Positions 16,473 to 24,392 of a DNA stretch of 42,077 nt are shown here, piece after piece (positions within the stretch are counted from its first letter, which is position 1; every line of letters starts with the position of its first letter). Made by a program: the position numbers and the translations under genes. Below the pieces are notes generated by a model. The model did no database searches, was not told where the DNA came from, and was given only the letters and a program-made list of their open reading frames with translations. The DNA is from Paracoccaceae bacterium (GTDB lineage: Bacteria > Pseudomonadota > Alphaproteobacteria > Rhodobacterales > Rhodobacteraceae): assembly GCA_022763485.1 (NCBI GenBank), contig JALEGX010000090.1, positions 1 to 42,077 of the forward strand, written 5' to 3'.

Positions 16473-17810
16473 TCAGAAGCCGGCCTTACCGGGGTACCAA
16501 TCGGTCCCAGCCAACGGCACGCGGGCCATGGCAGCCGCTTCCATAGTCAGGGCGCACAGGTCCTCGGGTTCAAGGTTGTGGAGATGGTTGTGACCACAGG
16601 CGCGCGCGATGGTTTGCGCCTCCAGCGTCATGACCTTCAGATAGTTGCGCAGGCGACGGCCAGCGGCGACCGGATCAAGACGGGCCGCAAGCTCGGGATC
16701 CTGGGTGGTGATACCCGCCGGGTCCAGACCTTCGTGCCAGTCGTCATAAGCGCCGGTGGTGGTGCCCAGTTTCTGGTACTCGCTTTCCCATTTCGGGTCG
16801 TTGTCGCCCAGGGCAATCATCGCAGCGGTGCCGACGGAAACAGCGTCCGCACCCAGCGCCAGCGCCTTGGCCACATCCGCACCGGTGCGGATACCGCCAG
16901 AGACAACCAGCTGAACTTCGCGGTGCACACCCAGATCCTGAAGCGCCTGAACGGCGGGGCGGATACAGGCCAGCGTCGGCAGGCCGACATGTTCGATGAA
17001 CACGTCCTGCGTTGCGGCGGTGCCGCCCTGCATACCGTCCAGAACCACAACATCAGCGCCCGCTTTCACGGCCAGTGCGGTGTCGTAATACGGACGGGTG
17101 CCGCCAACCTTGACATAGATCGGCACTTCCCAGTTGGTGATTTCGCGCAGTTCCAGGATCTTGATTTCCAGATCATCCGGGCCGGTCCAGTCGGGGTGAC
17201 GACAGGCTGAACGCTGGTCGATGCCCTTGGGCAGGGTACGCATTTCCGCAACCCGGTCCGAGATCTTCTGACCCAGCAGCATCCCGCCGCCGCCGGGCTT
17301 GGCGCCCTGACCAACCACGACCTCAATCGCGTCTGCTTTGCGCAGGTCGTTCGGGTTCATACCATAACGCGAGGGCAGATACTGGTAGACCAGCTTGGTC
17401 GAATGACCGCGCTCTTCCGGGGTCATGCCGCCGTCACCGGTGGTGGTGGAGGTGCCCGCCGCGGACGCACCACGACCCAGGGCCTCTTTCGCCGGGCCCG
17501 ACAGGGCGCCGAAGCTCATGCCCGCGATGGTGATCGGGATGTCCAGCTCAATCGGCTTCTTGGCAAAACGGGTGCCCAGAACAACCTTGGTTTCACATTT
17601 CTCGCGGTAGCCTTCCAGCGGATAGCGCGACACCGACGCCCCAAGGAACAGCAGGTCGTCGAAATGCGGCACCCGGCGTTTGGCCCCACCGCCACGGATG
17701 TCGTAGATACCGGTAGCAGCGGCGCGGCGGATCTCGGCGTTGATCGGGTTCGAGAAGGTCGCCGACTGGATCGGCACCGTCTGTGGGATTTTGTTATCCA
17801 TATCTTTCAT
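16473..17810 (-). CDS. mgsC: N-methylglutamate synthase subunit C (FMN-binding glutamate synthase-like)
   Basis: A 445-residue protein equivalent to the FMN domain of glutamate synthase. Seen: IPITIAGMSFGALSGPAKEALGRGA, GTSTTTGDGGMTPEERGHS, VEVVVGQGAKPGGGGMLLG-like (IEVVVGQGAKPGGGG), IYVKVGGTRPYYDTALAVKAGADVVV and SGGIRTGADVAKALALGADAVSVGTAAM. With MgsA and MgsB it converts gamma-glutamylmethylamide to N-methylglutamate. I start at the ATG at 17808-17810 because AAGGAT lies just upstream and mgsB ends at 17821. A longer in-frame start would overlap mgsB. A start at 17801 is also possible. Confidence 0.94.
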   Translation of the reverse strand: MKDMDNKIPQTVPIQSATFSNPINAEIRRAAATGIYDIRGGGAKRRVPHFDDLLFLGASVSRYPLEGYREKCETKVVLGTRFAKKPIELDIPITIAGMSFGALSGPAKEALGRGASAAGTSTTTGDGGMTPEERGHSTKLVYQYLPSRYGMNPNDLRKADAIEVVVGQGAKPGGGGMLLGQKISDRVAEMRTLPKGIDQRSACRHPDWTGPDDLEIKILELREITNWEVPIYVKVGGTRPYYDTALAVKAGADVVVLDGMQGGTAATQDVFIEHVGLPTLACIRPAVQALQDLGVHREVQLVVSGGIRTGADVAKALALGADAVSVGTAAMIALGDNDPKWESEYQKLGTTTGAYDDWHEGLDPAGITTQDPELAARLDPVAAGRRLRNYLKVMTLEAQTIARACGHNHLHNLEPEDLCALTMEAAAMARVPLAGTDWYPGKAGF

Positions 17811-17820
17811 AGCCTTATCC

Positions 17821-18504
17821 TTAGTACGCCTGCGCGTTGTCCACGTCGAAGTTGTACAGTTGACGCGCGGAACCGTAGCGTTTGAATTCTTCGGGCTTGG
17901 CATCGGCACCGGCACGTTCCAGCAGATCCTTCAGGATCTCGATATGTTCGGGACGCATCTCTTTCTCGATGCAGTCGGCGCCAAGGCTTTTGACCGAACC
18001 GCGCACGAAGAAGCGTGCCTCATAGCAGCTGTCGCCCAGGGCGTCGCCCGCGTCACCCAGAACCACCAGGTTGCCGGACTGCCCCATGAAGGCGCACATG
18101 TGACCGATATTGCCGTGCACCACGATGTCGATCCCTTTCATCGAGATCCCACAGCGCGAGCTGGCATTGCCCTTGATGTTCAGCAGGCCGCCATGACCGG
18201 TTGCACCGGCGTATTGGCTGGCGTCGCCATCAACTTCGACGACACCGGACATCATGTTTTCCGCGACGCCCGGACCAACCGATCCTTTGACATGCACATG
18301 TGCCTGCTGGTTCATCCCGGCGCAGTAATAGCCGGTCGATCCATTCACAGTCACCTTGATCGGGGCGTCCAGACCAACGGCAATGGCATGCGCCCCTTTC
18401 GGGTTGTTCACCTGCCATGCGGTCTGGTTGGTTTCTTCGTTCTGAGCCTGGAGGGCCTGGTTCAGGCCGCGCAGGCCATCGGCTGCTACGTCGTATGTCT
18501 GCAT
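17821..18504 (-). CDS. mgsB: N-methylglutamate synthase subunit B (GXGXG domain)
   Basis: A 227-residue protein built around the right-handed beta-helix GXGXG domain found at the C-terminus of glutamate synthase. Repeating turns are visible: GLDAPIKVTVNGSTGYYCAGMNQQAHVHVKG-type units, then VEVDGDASQYAGATGHGG, LNIKGNASSRCGISMKG, IVVHGNIGHMCAFMG and LVVLGDAGDALGDSCYEARFFVRG. It is structural within the Mgs complex. The ATG follows the mgsA stop by one base, and mgsC starts 10 bp after its stop, so the three are tightly coupled. Confidence 0.93.
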   Translation of the reverse strand: MQTYDVAADGLRGLNQALQAQNEETNQTAWQVNNPKGAHAIAVGLDAPIKVTVNGSTGYYCAGMNQQAHVHVKGSVGPGVAENMMSGVVEVDGDASQYAGATGHGGLLNIKGNASSRCGISMKGIDIVVHGNIGHMCAFMGQSGNLVVLGDAGDALGDSCYEARFFVRGSVKSLGADCIEKEMRPEHIEILKDLLERAGADAKPEEFKRYGSARQLYNFDVDNAQAY

Positions 18505-18505
18505 C

Positions 18506-19402
18506 TTAATGGTTCCAGAAGTAAACGGTTGCGGGTTCGGGTTCCCAGACTTTGGCGTCTTCGATACCCGGCAGGTTCACCAGAGCGCGGTACTCGGAAC
18601 CGAAGGCCACATACTGGTCGGTTTCCGCCATTACGGCCGGCTTACACGCGATCGGGTCACGGACCACGCCGAAGCCGTCCTTGGTGCCAACGACGAAGTT
18701 GAAGAACCCGTCCAGATCATCGATCGAGCTTTCCAGCGCTTCGCCCAGCGATGCACCGTTCTGCATCTTCCAGGTCAGGTAGGCCGCGCCAACCTCGGTG
18801 TCGTTCATGGATTCGATCCGCACGCCCTCGCGCTTCAGCTTGCGGCGCCAGGAATTGTGGTTCGACAGCGAGCCGTTGTGAACCAGACACTGGTCAGTGC
18901 CGGTCGAGAACGGGTGCGCGCCTTCGGTGGTCACAGCGGATTCGGTCGCCATCCGGGTGTGGCCGATACCGTGGGTACCCGACATGCTGGACACGTCGAA
19001 CCGCGCGGCCACATCCTTGGGCAGCCCTACTTCCTTGTAGATCTCGATCACGTCGCCAGCCGACATGATGCGCATACCGTCACGCAAAGAAGCCAGAGCG
19101 CTGCGCGCCTCTTCCAGCTTGTCATGCGGCATTTCCAGAATCGCGTGCGTATCGTTGCGACGCAAGGATACCGACGCACCGATCGCAGAACCCAGGTCAT
19201 CGGCCAGGGTTTCGAAATCGGCGTCGGCGTTGTCCGACTGAACTGTCAGCTTTGCGTTGCCGTCAGCGTCGGAGCCGTAAATCGCGATACCTGCACTATC
19301 AGGACCACGATCAGTCATGGTGATGAGCATTTCGGTGAGCATTTCGCCCAGCTTCGGCTCAAGTGATTTGTCTTTTATAAAAAGACCGACAATCCCGCAC
19401 AT
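18506..19402 (-). CDS. mgsA: N-methylglutamate synthase subunit A (class II glutamine amidotransferase)
   Basis: A 298-residue N-terminal-nucleophile amidotransferase. The start is fixed by MCGIVGLF, where Cys2 must become the N-terminal nucleophile; a longer frame upstream adds 40 residues and would block this. Other family segments are TDRGPDSAGIAIYG, GIGHTRMATESAVTTEGAHPF, VHNGSLSNHNSWRR and ESMNDTEVGAAYL. It releases the amide group from gamma-glutamylmethylamide for transfer within MgsABC. An AGGAGG ribosome site lies just upstream. It leads the mgsABC-gmaS group and is separated by a terminator from the amt operon upstream, so it should have its own promoter at about 19420-19510. Confidence 0.94.
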   Translation of the reverse strand: MCGIVGLFIKDKSLEPKLGEMLTEMLITMTDRGPDSAGIAIYGSDADGNAKLTVQSDNADADFETLADDLGSAIGASVSLRRNDTHAILEMPHDKLEEARSALASLRDGMRIMSAGDVIEIYKEVGLPKDVAARFDVSSMSGTHGIGHTRMATESAVTTEGAHPFSTGTDQCLVHNGSLSNHNSWRRKLKREGVRIESMNDTEVGAAYLTWKMQNGASLGEALESSIDDLDGFFNFVVGTKDGFGVVRDPIACKPAVMAETDQYVAFGSEYRALVNLPGIEDAKVWEPEPATVYFWNH

Positions 19403-19510
19403 GGGTGTGCCTCCTGCTTTTCGTCTCGAATCAACGCTAACAGTTCGCTGCGTGACATTCAACTGTAATGAAACTTTTTTTCCTTTAAGGGGTGAATTTT
19501 CACTGTTCCC

Positions 19511-19544
19511 AAAGAAAATCACGCGCCAGTTTCCCAGCGCGTGA
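19511..19544 (-). terminator. Rho-independent terminator of the amt operon
   Basis: TCACGCGC and GCGCGTGA (19519-19526 and 19537-19544) form a perfect 8-bp stem with a 10-base loop. On the minus strand it is followed by TTTTCTTT (19511-19518). It lies 14 bp beyond the stop of the small membrane protein gene, ending the amtB transcript before mgsA. Confidence 0.85.
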
Positions 19545-19557
19545 CAAGAGGTACAGG

Positions 19558-19773
19558 TTAGTACTTCTCAAGGAGATCGTGGATTTTTTCCTCATCCCCC
19601 ATATGCTTAGCTTCCTCCAGGTGCTTGCCCTCGCGGACAAACTGGATCCTGTGCCAGCCGACCCAGAAGATGACCCCCAAGAGAACCATTAAGCCTTCTG
19701 AACCCTGGAAGGGGTAAACCGCTCCCACATCCGCCAGGTCAACGGCCCAGCTTTCATATCCAATCGTAGACAT
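19558..19773 (-). CDS. Small single-span membrane protein downstream of the ammonium transporter
   Basis: A 71-residue protein. It has an N-terminal stretch rich in acidic and aromatic residues (about 1-25), one hydrophobic helix (EGLMVLLGVIFWVGWHRIQF, about 26-45) and a charged, helical C-terminal tail rich in Lys/Glu. AAGGAAA precedes the ATG. It starts 27 bp after amtB on the same strand and ends before a clear terminator, so the two form a two-gene operon. I do not recognise a named family. The layout suggests an accessory protein of the Amt channel, but that is inference. Confidence 0.75.
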   Translation of the reverse strand: MSTIGYESWAVDLADVGAVYPFQGSEGLMVLLGVIFWVGWHRIQFVREGKHLEEAKHMGDEEKIHDLLEKY

Positions 19774-19800
19774 TTTCGATTTCCTTATGTTGCTGGGATT

Positions 19801-21159
19801 TTACTGTCCGGCCAGCGCAGCCTTGTCGGCGGCGATGATCTCGGCCTTGGCGTCTTCGTAGGCATGGTGCTCGGCGTAATCGAGACCCTGCAGCTCCACC
19901 TCTTCGGGGATGCGCAGCACACCAGCCGCAGCCTGCATTTTGGCCACGATGTAGGCGGGCAGCCAGCCCAGGACGAAGAACATGATGAAGGCACCAACAG
20001 TCTGACCAACCGGGTTGATCGCGGCATAGCCTTCATAAGGCGAGCTCGGCACACCCCACAGCAGGAAGCCGGAGATGATCAGACCAACGACACCGGAGTA
20101 GCCGTGCACGGCAACCGCACCCACAGCATCGTCCAGCTTGAAGGTCCGCTCGACCCAGAAGTGCAGCTTGTAGACGATGACGACACCAACGGCACCCACC
20201 AGCATGGCCTGGATCGGGTGATACAGATCGTTGCCTGCGGAGGCGGTGATGACCCCGGCAAGACCGCCGGAGAAAGTCCAGAACGCATCGCCCTTGGAGA
20301 CCACATAGGCTGCCATCAGACCGCCGGACAGCGACATCAGGAAGTTGAAGGTGATGGCCGACAGCGATGTCGGTGCCAGATAGATGTTGGTCGCCGTCCA
20401 GGTGACACCGGTGATCTGACCGCCGATACCTTCAGGCGAGATGATCGGCACGTTACAGGCCGCATAGAAGCCCCAGAAGCCCGAATAGATCAGGAAGATA
20501 CCGATGGTCAGCATCCACGGGTTGTGCGGCGGAATATCGCGCGGGGTTCCGTCAGCGGCGAATTTGCCGATACGGGGGCCCAGCACCATGATCACACCCA
20601 GCGCATAACCACCGGCGATCGCGTGGATCACACCCGAGGCATACGCGTCATGATACCCGAGGTATTTGACCATCCAGCCAGCGTAGTGCCAGCCCCAGGC
20701 CGCGTCGATGATCCAGAACACCGAACCAATCAGCACTGCGTGCACCCACAGCGCCGAAGACCGGATACGCTCGATCACGGCGCCCGATACGATCGAAGCA
20801 GCGGTCCAGGAGAACAGCAGGAACGCCGCCCAGAACACACCGGTGATTCTGTCGGACAGGTTGGTCCCCATGTTTTCCGACCAGGGCAGGTTTGCGTTGC
20901 CCATCTCGTGATTCAGACCACCGAAGAACGGGAAGTCCGGGAAGGCCCAATAAATCCACCAGCCAAAGAAGAAGAACGTCACCGTGACCAACGGAATGAT
21001 CATGATGTTCTTCATCAATGTGTGCATATGGTTTCGATGCCGGCTTGCACCGACTTCATACATACAGAACCCGACGTGAATCAGGAACATGAAGACGACG
21101 GTGACCCAGTAATAAAACTCGGTAAACACTGTCGTCAGGGCGTTCAGATTGCCATCCAC
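19801..21159 (-). CDS. amtB: Ammonium transporter (Amt family)
   Basis: A 452-residue channel with about eleven membrane segments. Family hallmarks: YYWVTVVFMFLIHVGFCMYEVGASR at the N-terminus, the WTAASIVSGAVIERIR motif, IHAIAGGYALGVIMVLGPRIG, and GDAFWTFSGGLAGVITASAGNDLYHP near the twin-His pore. It conducts ammonium, and possibly methylammonium, across the inner membrane. No ATG fits the N-terminus: the start is a GTG at 21157-21159, eight bases after AGGGAGA. The longer frame upstream lacks family similarity. Its place between mgs and dmm suggests handling of ammonium released from methylamines. It forms an operon with the 71-residue protein. Confidence 0.92.
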   Translation of the reverse strand: MDGNLNALTTVFTEFYYWVTVVFMFLIHVGFCMYEVGASRHRNHMHTLMKNIMIIPLVTVTFFFFGWWIYWAFPDFPFFGGLNHEMGNANLPWSENMGTNLSDRITGVFWAAFLLFSWTAASIVSGAVIERIRSSALWVHAVLIGSVFWIIDAAWGWHYAGWMVKYLGYHDAYASGVIHAIAGGYALGVIMVLGPRIGKFAADGTPRDIPPHNPWMLTIGIFLIYSGFWGFYAACNVPIISPEGIGGQITGVTWTATNIYLAPTSLSAITFNFLMSLSGGLMAAYVVSKGDAFWTFSGGLAGVITASAGNDLYHPIQAMLVGAVGVVIVYKLHFWVERTFKLDDAVGAVAVHGYSGVVGLIISGFLLWGVPSSPYEGYAAINPVGQTVGAFIMFFVLGWLPAYIVAKMQAAAGVLRIPEEVELQGLDYAEHHAYEDAKAEIIAADKAALAGQ

Positions 21160-21389
21160 TTTAGCTCTCCCTGTTAGCTGTAGTTGCTGGGCGTTTTTGC
21201 CTCTGAGTGAAAAATTATTCTCAAAGATTGCAATCAGGGATGACCTTATGTCAACATTCTTGTGAAAATAACTTGCACCTAGGGAAAATAGCGCTTTGAA
21301 AAAGGCGCGTCTTGTGACTTCCTGAATGCGACCTGATCGCAGCGGTTTGCGCCGCATTGATTCCCGCGCATCCCGCGCTGCATCGGCCA

Positions 21390-21420
21390 GAGCAACGCTC
21401 AAAAATTGAGCCAATTGCTC
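21390..21420. other. Nested inverted repeat in the amtB-dmmD intergenic region
   Basis: The outer arms GAGCAA (21390-21395) and TTGCTC (21415-21420) enclose inner arms GCTCAA (21397-21402) and TTGAGC (21406-21411) around AAA. Both pairs are perfect and related to each other (GCTCAA/GAGCAA). It lies about 165 bp from either promoter, so it could be an operator, an upstream activator site or the end of a small RNA. No further evidence is visible. Confidence 0.35.
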
Positions 21421-21502
21421 GAATTTTGGCCCTGCTCGACACAGAGTCAGGCTTCAAAGTCAGGTACCTACAAGAAAAACTTTTTCACTAGATGAATGAA
21501 AC

Positions 21503-21573
21503 TTGACATATTGGTATAACTCCAGGCTAACTGGACCAGACCAAATGCACCAAATCAAGTAATTTGGTACCAA
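21503..21573 (+). promoter_or_regulatory. dmm promoter with TTGGT/ACCAA operators
   Basis: TTGACA is at 21503-21508 and TTGGTATAAC at 21511-21520. The segment CAGACCAAATGCACCAAA follows at 21537-21554, and the perfect palindrome TTGGTACCAA at 21564-21573. The 18-bp segment recurs with one mismatch upstream of tmm (34355-34372). TGGT-(N)-ACCA palindromes are the usual operator type of FadR/FCD-class GntR regulators, and one is encoded at 32221. The last palindrome lies 18 bp before the dmmD ATG, which fits repression. Confidence 0.65.
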
Positions 21574-21591
21574 CACAGGGAGAAAACAACA

Positions 21592-22737
21592 ATGGCTATC
21601 ATCTGGCGTACGTCTGCGCTGGCACAGCGCCACAAGGAAATCGGCGGAGAGCTGGAAGACTGGAACGGCATGGGCACCGCCTGGTTCTATGACCACACGC
21701 CCGAGCGCGCCAAAGCAGACTATGAAGCGATTCGTACCAAAGCGGGCCTGATGGACGTCTCCGGCCTGAAAAAGGTCCACGTTGTCGGCGAACACGCCGC
21801 TCAGGTCATTGATCGCGTCACCACCCGTAACGTGGAAAAGATCATGCCGGGCCGTTCGACCTATGCATCGATCCTGAACGACCAGGGCAAATTCGTTGAT
21901 GACTGCATCATCTATCGCCTGTCGGTAAACAGCTGGATGGTGGTGCACGGCACCGGCACCGGCATGGAGCAGCTGAGCACCGTCGCCGCCTCGAAGAACT
22001 GCGCCGTCATCTTTGACGACAACCTGCATGACATGTCGCTGCAGGGCCCCGTTGCTGTCGACTTCCTGGCCAAACATGTGCCGGGCATTCGCGACCTGGC
22101 CTACTTCGGCATCATCCAGACCAAGCTGTTTGGCTGCCCGGTGATGATCTCGCGTACCGGTTATACCGGCGAGCGCGGCTATGAAATCTTCTGCCAGGCC
22201 AAAGATGCCGTTCACCTGTGGGACAACATCCTGTCGGATGGCGCGGACATGGGCATCGTCCCCGTGCAGTTCTCCACCCTCGACCTGCTGCGCACCGAAA
22301 GCTACCTGCTGTTCTATCCGGGCGACAACTCCGAGACCTACCCCTTCGACAACGAAACCTGCGGCGACACGCTGTGGGAGCTGGGTCTGGAGTTCACCGT
22401 TTCGCCGGGCAAGACCGGTTTCATCGGCGCAGAAAACCACTATGCCGCGCAGGGCAAGGAACGCTTCAAGATCTACGGCGTCATGCTTGAAGGCACCACG
22501 CCTGCGGACGAAGGCGCGGACCTGCTGCAAAACGGCGAAAAGGTCGGCGTTGTCACCTATGGCATGTATTCGGAAGTCAACAACCACAACGTGGGCATTG
22601 CCCGCATGCCGGTTGATTGCGCCAAGCCCGGCACCGCACTGACCGTGCGCAATGGCGACGGCACCGAAATCGCAGCAACCGCCGAAGAGATGCCCTTCTA
22701 CGACAAGGACAAATCCATCCGCACCGCAAAGGGCTGA
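21592..22737 (+). CDS. dmmD: Dimethylamine monooxygenase-associated GcvT-like folate protein
   Basis: A 381-residue aminomethyltransferase-fold (GcvT) protein: KAGLMDVSGLKKVHVVG, FVDDCIIYRLSVNSWMVV, SLQGPVAVDFL, MISRTGYTGERGYEIFC, then a C-terminal barrel with NNHNVGIARMPVDCAKPGTALTV. It corresponds to the delta subunit of haem-dependent oxidative N-demethylases and to DmmD in Roseobacter dmmDABC operons. There it is thought to pass the released formaldehyde to tetrahydrofolate. It is distinct from Tdm, having no DUF1989 half. AGGGAG precedes the ATG. It is the first gene of dmmDABC; a stem-loop lies in the 69 bp before dmmA. Confidence 0.88.
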   Translation: MAIIWRTSALAQRHKEIGGELEDWNGMGTAWFYDHTPERAKADYEAIRTKAGLMDVSGLKKVHVVGEHAAQVIDRVTTRNVEKIMPGRSTYASILNDQGKFVDDCIIYRLSVNSWMVVHGTGTGMEQLSTVAASKNCAVIFDDNLHDMSLQGPVAVDFLAKHVPGIRDLAYFGIIQTKLFGCPVMISRTGYTGERGYEIFCQAKDAVHLWDNILSDGADMGIVPVQFSTLDLLRTESYLLFYPGDNSETYPFDNETCGDTLWELGLEFTVSPGKTGFIGAENHYAAQGKERFKIYGVMLEGTTPADEGADLLQNGEKVGVVTYGMYSEVNNHNVGIARMPVDCAKPGTALTVRNGDGTEIAATAEEMPFYDKDKSIRTAKG

Positions 22738-22746
22738 GCTGAATCC

Positions 22747-22773
22747 CGGACGTCCCCATGCGGGGGGCGTCCG
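22747..22773 (+). other. Stem-loop between dmmD and dmmA
   Basis: CGGACG (22747-22752) pairs with CGTCCG (22768-22773), and CCCC/GGGG extend the stem inward. No T-run follows, so read-through into dmmA is expected. It may stabilise or cut the mRNA and set different levels for dmmD and dmmABC (inference). Confidence 0.5.
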
Positions 22774-22806
22774 ATTTCGCCAATCCGACCGCAGGAACAG
22801 ACCCAC

Positions 22807-23418
22807 ATGTCGAAAACCGAATTCCCCCCCTCGATCAAAAGCCGCCCCATCTATGGCGAGCTTGAGGTGCGTCCGGGCAAACACCATCTGATGATCGCAG
22901 ACGCCGAAGGCGCCGAAGCCATCCTGGGCCTCGCAGCTTCCGCCCCTGCTGATCTCTGGGCCAAGACGCACATCATCTATATCCCCAAGAAAACCGGTGA
23001 GACCTTTACCGGCGATCTTCAAGCCCTGGACCCAGCCCAGATGTATGTCGGGCCGTCTTATGAGGCCGCAAAACAGCGCATCGAAGACACTTTTGCCAAG
23101 TCCCACATGGGTCTTCAGGTCTATCTGACCGGCACCGAAGGGTTGATGGGCCAGGCCATGGCCGCCGCGATCGCCGCCGGGATCCCCCACACGGCGATCC
23201 AGACCGAACATCGCGGATCAACCGCCCGGCGCATGCAGTGCGTCCACTGCAAGGGCATCACCGAAGACGTCACGACAGACCCGTTCGTCTGCTCGCATTG
23301 CGGGCTGAACCTGTTCGTGCGTGATCACTATTCCCGCCGTCTTGCCGCCTTCCAGGGTGTCTGCATCGACGCCGAAGATCCCGGCAATGTGCCGCCGCAA
23401 GTGGAGGTGTTCAAATGA
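22807..23418 (+). CDS. dmmA: Dimethylamine monooxygenase small subunit (zinc-ribbon-like)
   Basis: A 203-residue protein with an N-terminal alpha/beta region and a C-terminal two-CxxC element: Cys145/Cys148 (MQCVHCKG) and Cys162/Cys165 (FVCSHCGLN). Such an element would bind zinc or iron. Its position after the GcvT-like dmmD and before the reductase matches dmmA in dmmDABC operons (the gamma subunit of haem-dependent oxidative N-demethylases). Subunit letters differ between papers, so the symbol here follows gene order. The dmmB ATG overlaps its stop (ATGA), a sign of coupled translation and a shared complex. Confidence 0.85.
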   Translation: MSKTEFPPSIKSRPIYGELEVRPGKHHLMIADAEGAEAILGLAASAPADLWAKTHIIYIPKKTGETFTGDLQALDPAQMYVGPSYEAAKQRIEDTFAKSHMGLQVYLTGTEGLMGQAMAAAIAAGIPHTAIQTEHRGSTARRMQCVHCKGITEDVTTDPFVCSHCGLNLFVRDHYSRRLAAFQGVCIDAEDPGNVPPQVEVFK

Positions 23419-24380
23419 GTGCCGGAACCGCAAAACTCAACGTCACCGTGGCCGAGGTCAAACAGATCAACGAGCTGGTGACCCGCTTCAAGTTTGTCCG
23501 CACCGGTGGCGGCGACCTGCCCACCTTTTCCGGCGGCGCCCATACCGTTGTCGAAATGCAGGATGGCGAAACCACCCGCCTGAACCCCTATTCGCTAATG
23601 TCCGATCCGGCAGACCGCGGGGCCTATATGGTCTCGGTCCGTCGCGATGACGAAGGCCGTGGCGGGTCCCTTTTCATGCACAACAGCGTGAAAGAGGGGA
23701 TGGAGATGGTGATCTCCAACCCGGTGAACCTGTTCTCGCTGGATCTGCGCGCGAAAAAGCACCTGATGCTGGCCGGCGGTATCGGCATCACGCCGTTCAT
23801 CGCCCAGATGCACCAGCTGTCGCACACGAACGGCCTGTTTGATCTGCACTATTCGGTGCGCACCGCTTCGCTGGGGTCCTATGCAGACGAATTGCAGGCG
23901 CAGTATCCGAACCGGGTACATATCTATCACGACGACCAGGACGAGCGGATCAACCTGGAAGAACTGCTGGATACCCAGCCCTTGGGCACGCATATCTATG
24001 TCTGCGGCCCCAAAGGCATGATCGACTGGGTCCACAAGACCGCAGAAGAGCTTGGCTGGCCGCGCGAAGCCGTGCATTCCGAAGAGTTTCTGGCCCCTGC
24101 ATCGGGTCAACCGTTCGAGGTCAAGCTGGCGCAGTCCAACAAGGTCATTCAGGTCGGCGAACACCAGTCGCTGCTCGAAGCGCTGGAAGCCAACGACGTT
24201 GACGCGCCCTATCTGTGCCGCGGCGGCGCCTGCGGGCAATGCGAAACCACCGTCATCGAATGCGACGGCAAGCTGGTTCACTATGATCACTGGCTGACCG
24301 ACGAGCAGCGCGAGGCAGGCAAGCTGATCATGCCCTGCGTGTCGCGGTTCGAAGGCAAGACCCTGGTTCTGGACCGGTAA
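23415..24380 (+). CDS. dmmB: Dimethylamine monooxygenase reductase subunit (FMN, 2Fe-2S)
   Basis: A 321-residue phthalate dioxygenase reductase-like protein. The flavin-binding domain has RLNPYSLMSDP (about 55-65). The NAD(P)H domain has LAGGIGITPFI (about 119-129) and VCGPKGMIDW (about 196-205). The C-terminal plant-type ferredoxin domain has cysteines at 268, 273, 276 and 308 (LCRGGACGQCE, MPCVS). It delivers electrons from NAD(P)H to the haem subunit. It overlaps dmmA by four bases and lies 12 bp before dmmC. A 639-codon open frame on the opposite strand is an antisense shadow. Confidence 0.9.
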   Translation: MSAGTAKLNVTVAEVKQINELVTRFKFVRTGGGDLPTFSGGAHTVVEMQDGETTRLNPYSLMSDPADRGAYMVSVRRDDEGRGGSLFMHNSVKEGMEMVISNPVNLFSLDLRAKKHLMLAGGIGITPFIAQMHQLSHTNGLFDLHYSVRTASLGSYADELQAQYPNRVHIYHDDQDERINLEELLDTQPLGTHIYVCGPKGMIDWVHKTAEELGWPREAVHSEEFLAPASGQPFEVKLAQSNKVIQVGEHQSLLEALEANDVDAPYLCRGGACGQCETTVIECDGKLVHYDHWLTDEQREAGKLIMPCVSRFEGKTLVLDR

Positions 24381-24392
24381 GGGAGAGACGAC

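Larger units (their letters stand above)
21160..21591. promoter_or_regulatory. 432-bp divergent control region between amtB and dmmD
   Basis: This gene-free stretch contains an amtB promoter candidate at 21225-21254 on the minus strand (TTGACA, 18-bp spacer, CAATCT). In the middle is a nested inverted repeat at 21390-21420. The dmm promoter/operator segment at 21503-21573 lies on the plus strand. A long but low-quality open frame extending amtB upstream covers part of it and is not believed. No RNA gene was recognised. Confidence 0.6.

Noticed and set aside
19403-19510. Glutamine-type or other riboswitch upstream of mgsA
   Set aside because: The short leader shows no conserved riboswitch core that I can identify; only weak promoter-like AT-rich DNA is visible.
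21160-21414. 85-residue upstream extension of amtB
   Set aside because: Arg/Ser-rich and unlike Amt N-termini. A GTG start with a good ribosome site fits the family start, and the promoter candidate lies inside the extension.
21460-23211. 583-codon open frame on the minus strand
   Set aside because: Antisense to dmmD and dmmA, and it runs through the dmm promoter. No family features.
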